From Pseudomonadota bacterium (lineage in GTDB: Bacteria > Pseudomonadota > Gammaproteobacteria > Steroidobacterales > Steroidobacteraceae), in assembly GCA_023457495.1 (NCBI GenBank), contig JAEWLQ010000122.1:1-5331 (forward strand): a stretch of 5,331 nucleotides of DNA. The letters run 5' to 3'. The first letter of the stretch is position 1. The number at the start of each line of letters is the position of its first letter. The position numbers were made by a program, and so were the translations under genes. Under the pieces are notes generated by a model. That model ran no database searches, was not told the DNA's origin, and saw only the letters and a program-made list of their open reading frames with translations. This document shows positions 5,279 to 5,331 of this stretch, piece after piece.

Positions 5279-5331
5279 CTCGACCACCACCGGGTATTGG
5301 CCGAAAGCACTTCGAAGTCTGGCCGAGGCTG

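Larger units (their letters stand above)
5006..5331. other. Intergenic region upstream of the sigma cluster, no confident gene
   Basis: These 326 bases should contain the promoter of the minus-strand sigma cluster. I found no convincing -35/-10 pair and no clear ECF-type motif. Short open frames exist on both strands but show no recognisable domain, start signal or codon pattern. From 5127 to 5278 the sequence is crowded with inverted repeats, listed separately. The last 100 bases stay open in all three minus-strand frames from the window edge; one reaches TGA at 5221-5223, one base before a hairpin, so the end of a gene beginning outside the window is possible but unproven. Confidence 0.5.

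Overview
The window looks like ordinary chromosomal DNA from a high-GC proteobacterium. Coding regions have a strong G/C preference at third codon positions. Gene content (HdeD-type membrane protein, ClsC/YmdC-like phospholipase D lipoprotein, membrane diguanylate cyclase, ECF sigma factor with small membrane partners) suggests a gammaproteobacterium of the Xanthomonadales/Steroidobacter kind. That placement is inference from gene style, not from a marker gene. I see no rRNA, tRNA, CRISPR array, transposase or phage gene.

Layout. At 45-608 (minus) lies a six-helix HdeD/DUF308 membrane protein. A 154-base spacer separates it from the divergent gene at 763-2304 (plus), a lipoprotein with two intact HKD motifs of the phospholipase D superfamily, closest in character to cardiolipin synthase C. 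About 190 bases with two perfect inverted repeats follow. Next is a membrane-anchored GGDEF protein (plus, start most likely at 2496, end 3650) with intact active and inhibitory sites, so it is a predicted feedback-controlled c-di-GMP synthase.

A three-gene cluster converges on it from the right: a 139-residue membrane protein (4994-4575), an ECF-type RNA polymerase sigma factor (4574-4017) and a 107-residue two-helix protein (4020-3697). The first two are separated only by a TAG stop with the sigma GTG start directly behind it in the same frame. The last two overlap by ATGA. This packing argues for one transcript with translational coupling, and for a membrane-linked sigma factor module in which one or both small membrane proteins control the sigma factor (inference).

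The right end (4995-5331) has no convincing gene. It has a strong ribosome binding site for the cluster and, from about 5127 to 5278, a dense group of perfect inverted repeats, two of which share the same nine-base core.

The clearest themes are envelope and stress functions (HdeD-like protein, phospholipid enzyme, membrane c-di-GMP synthase, ECF sigma module). Nothing here is clearly a new system. The sigma module and the palindromic intergenic DNA are the parts most worth a second look.
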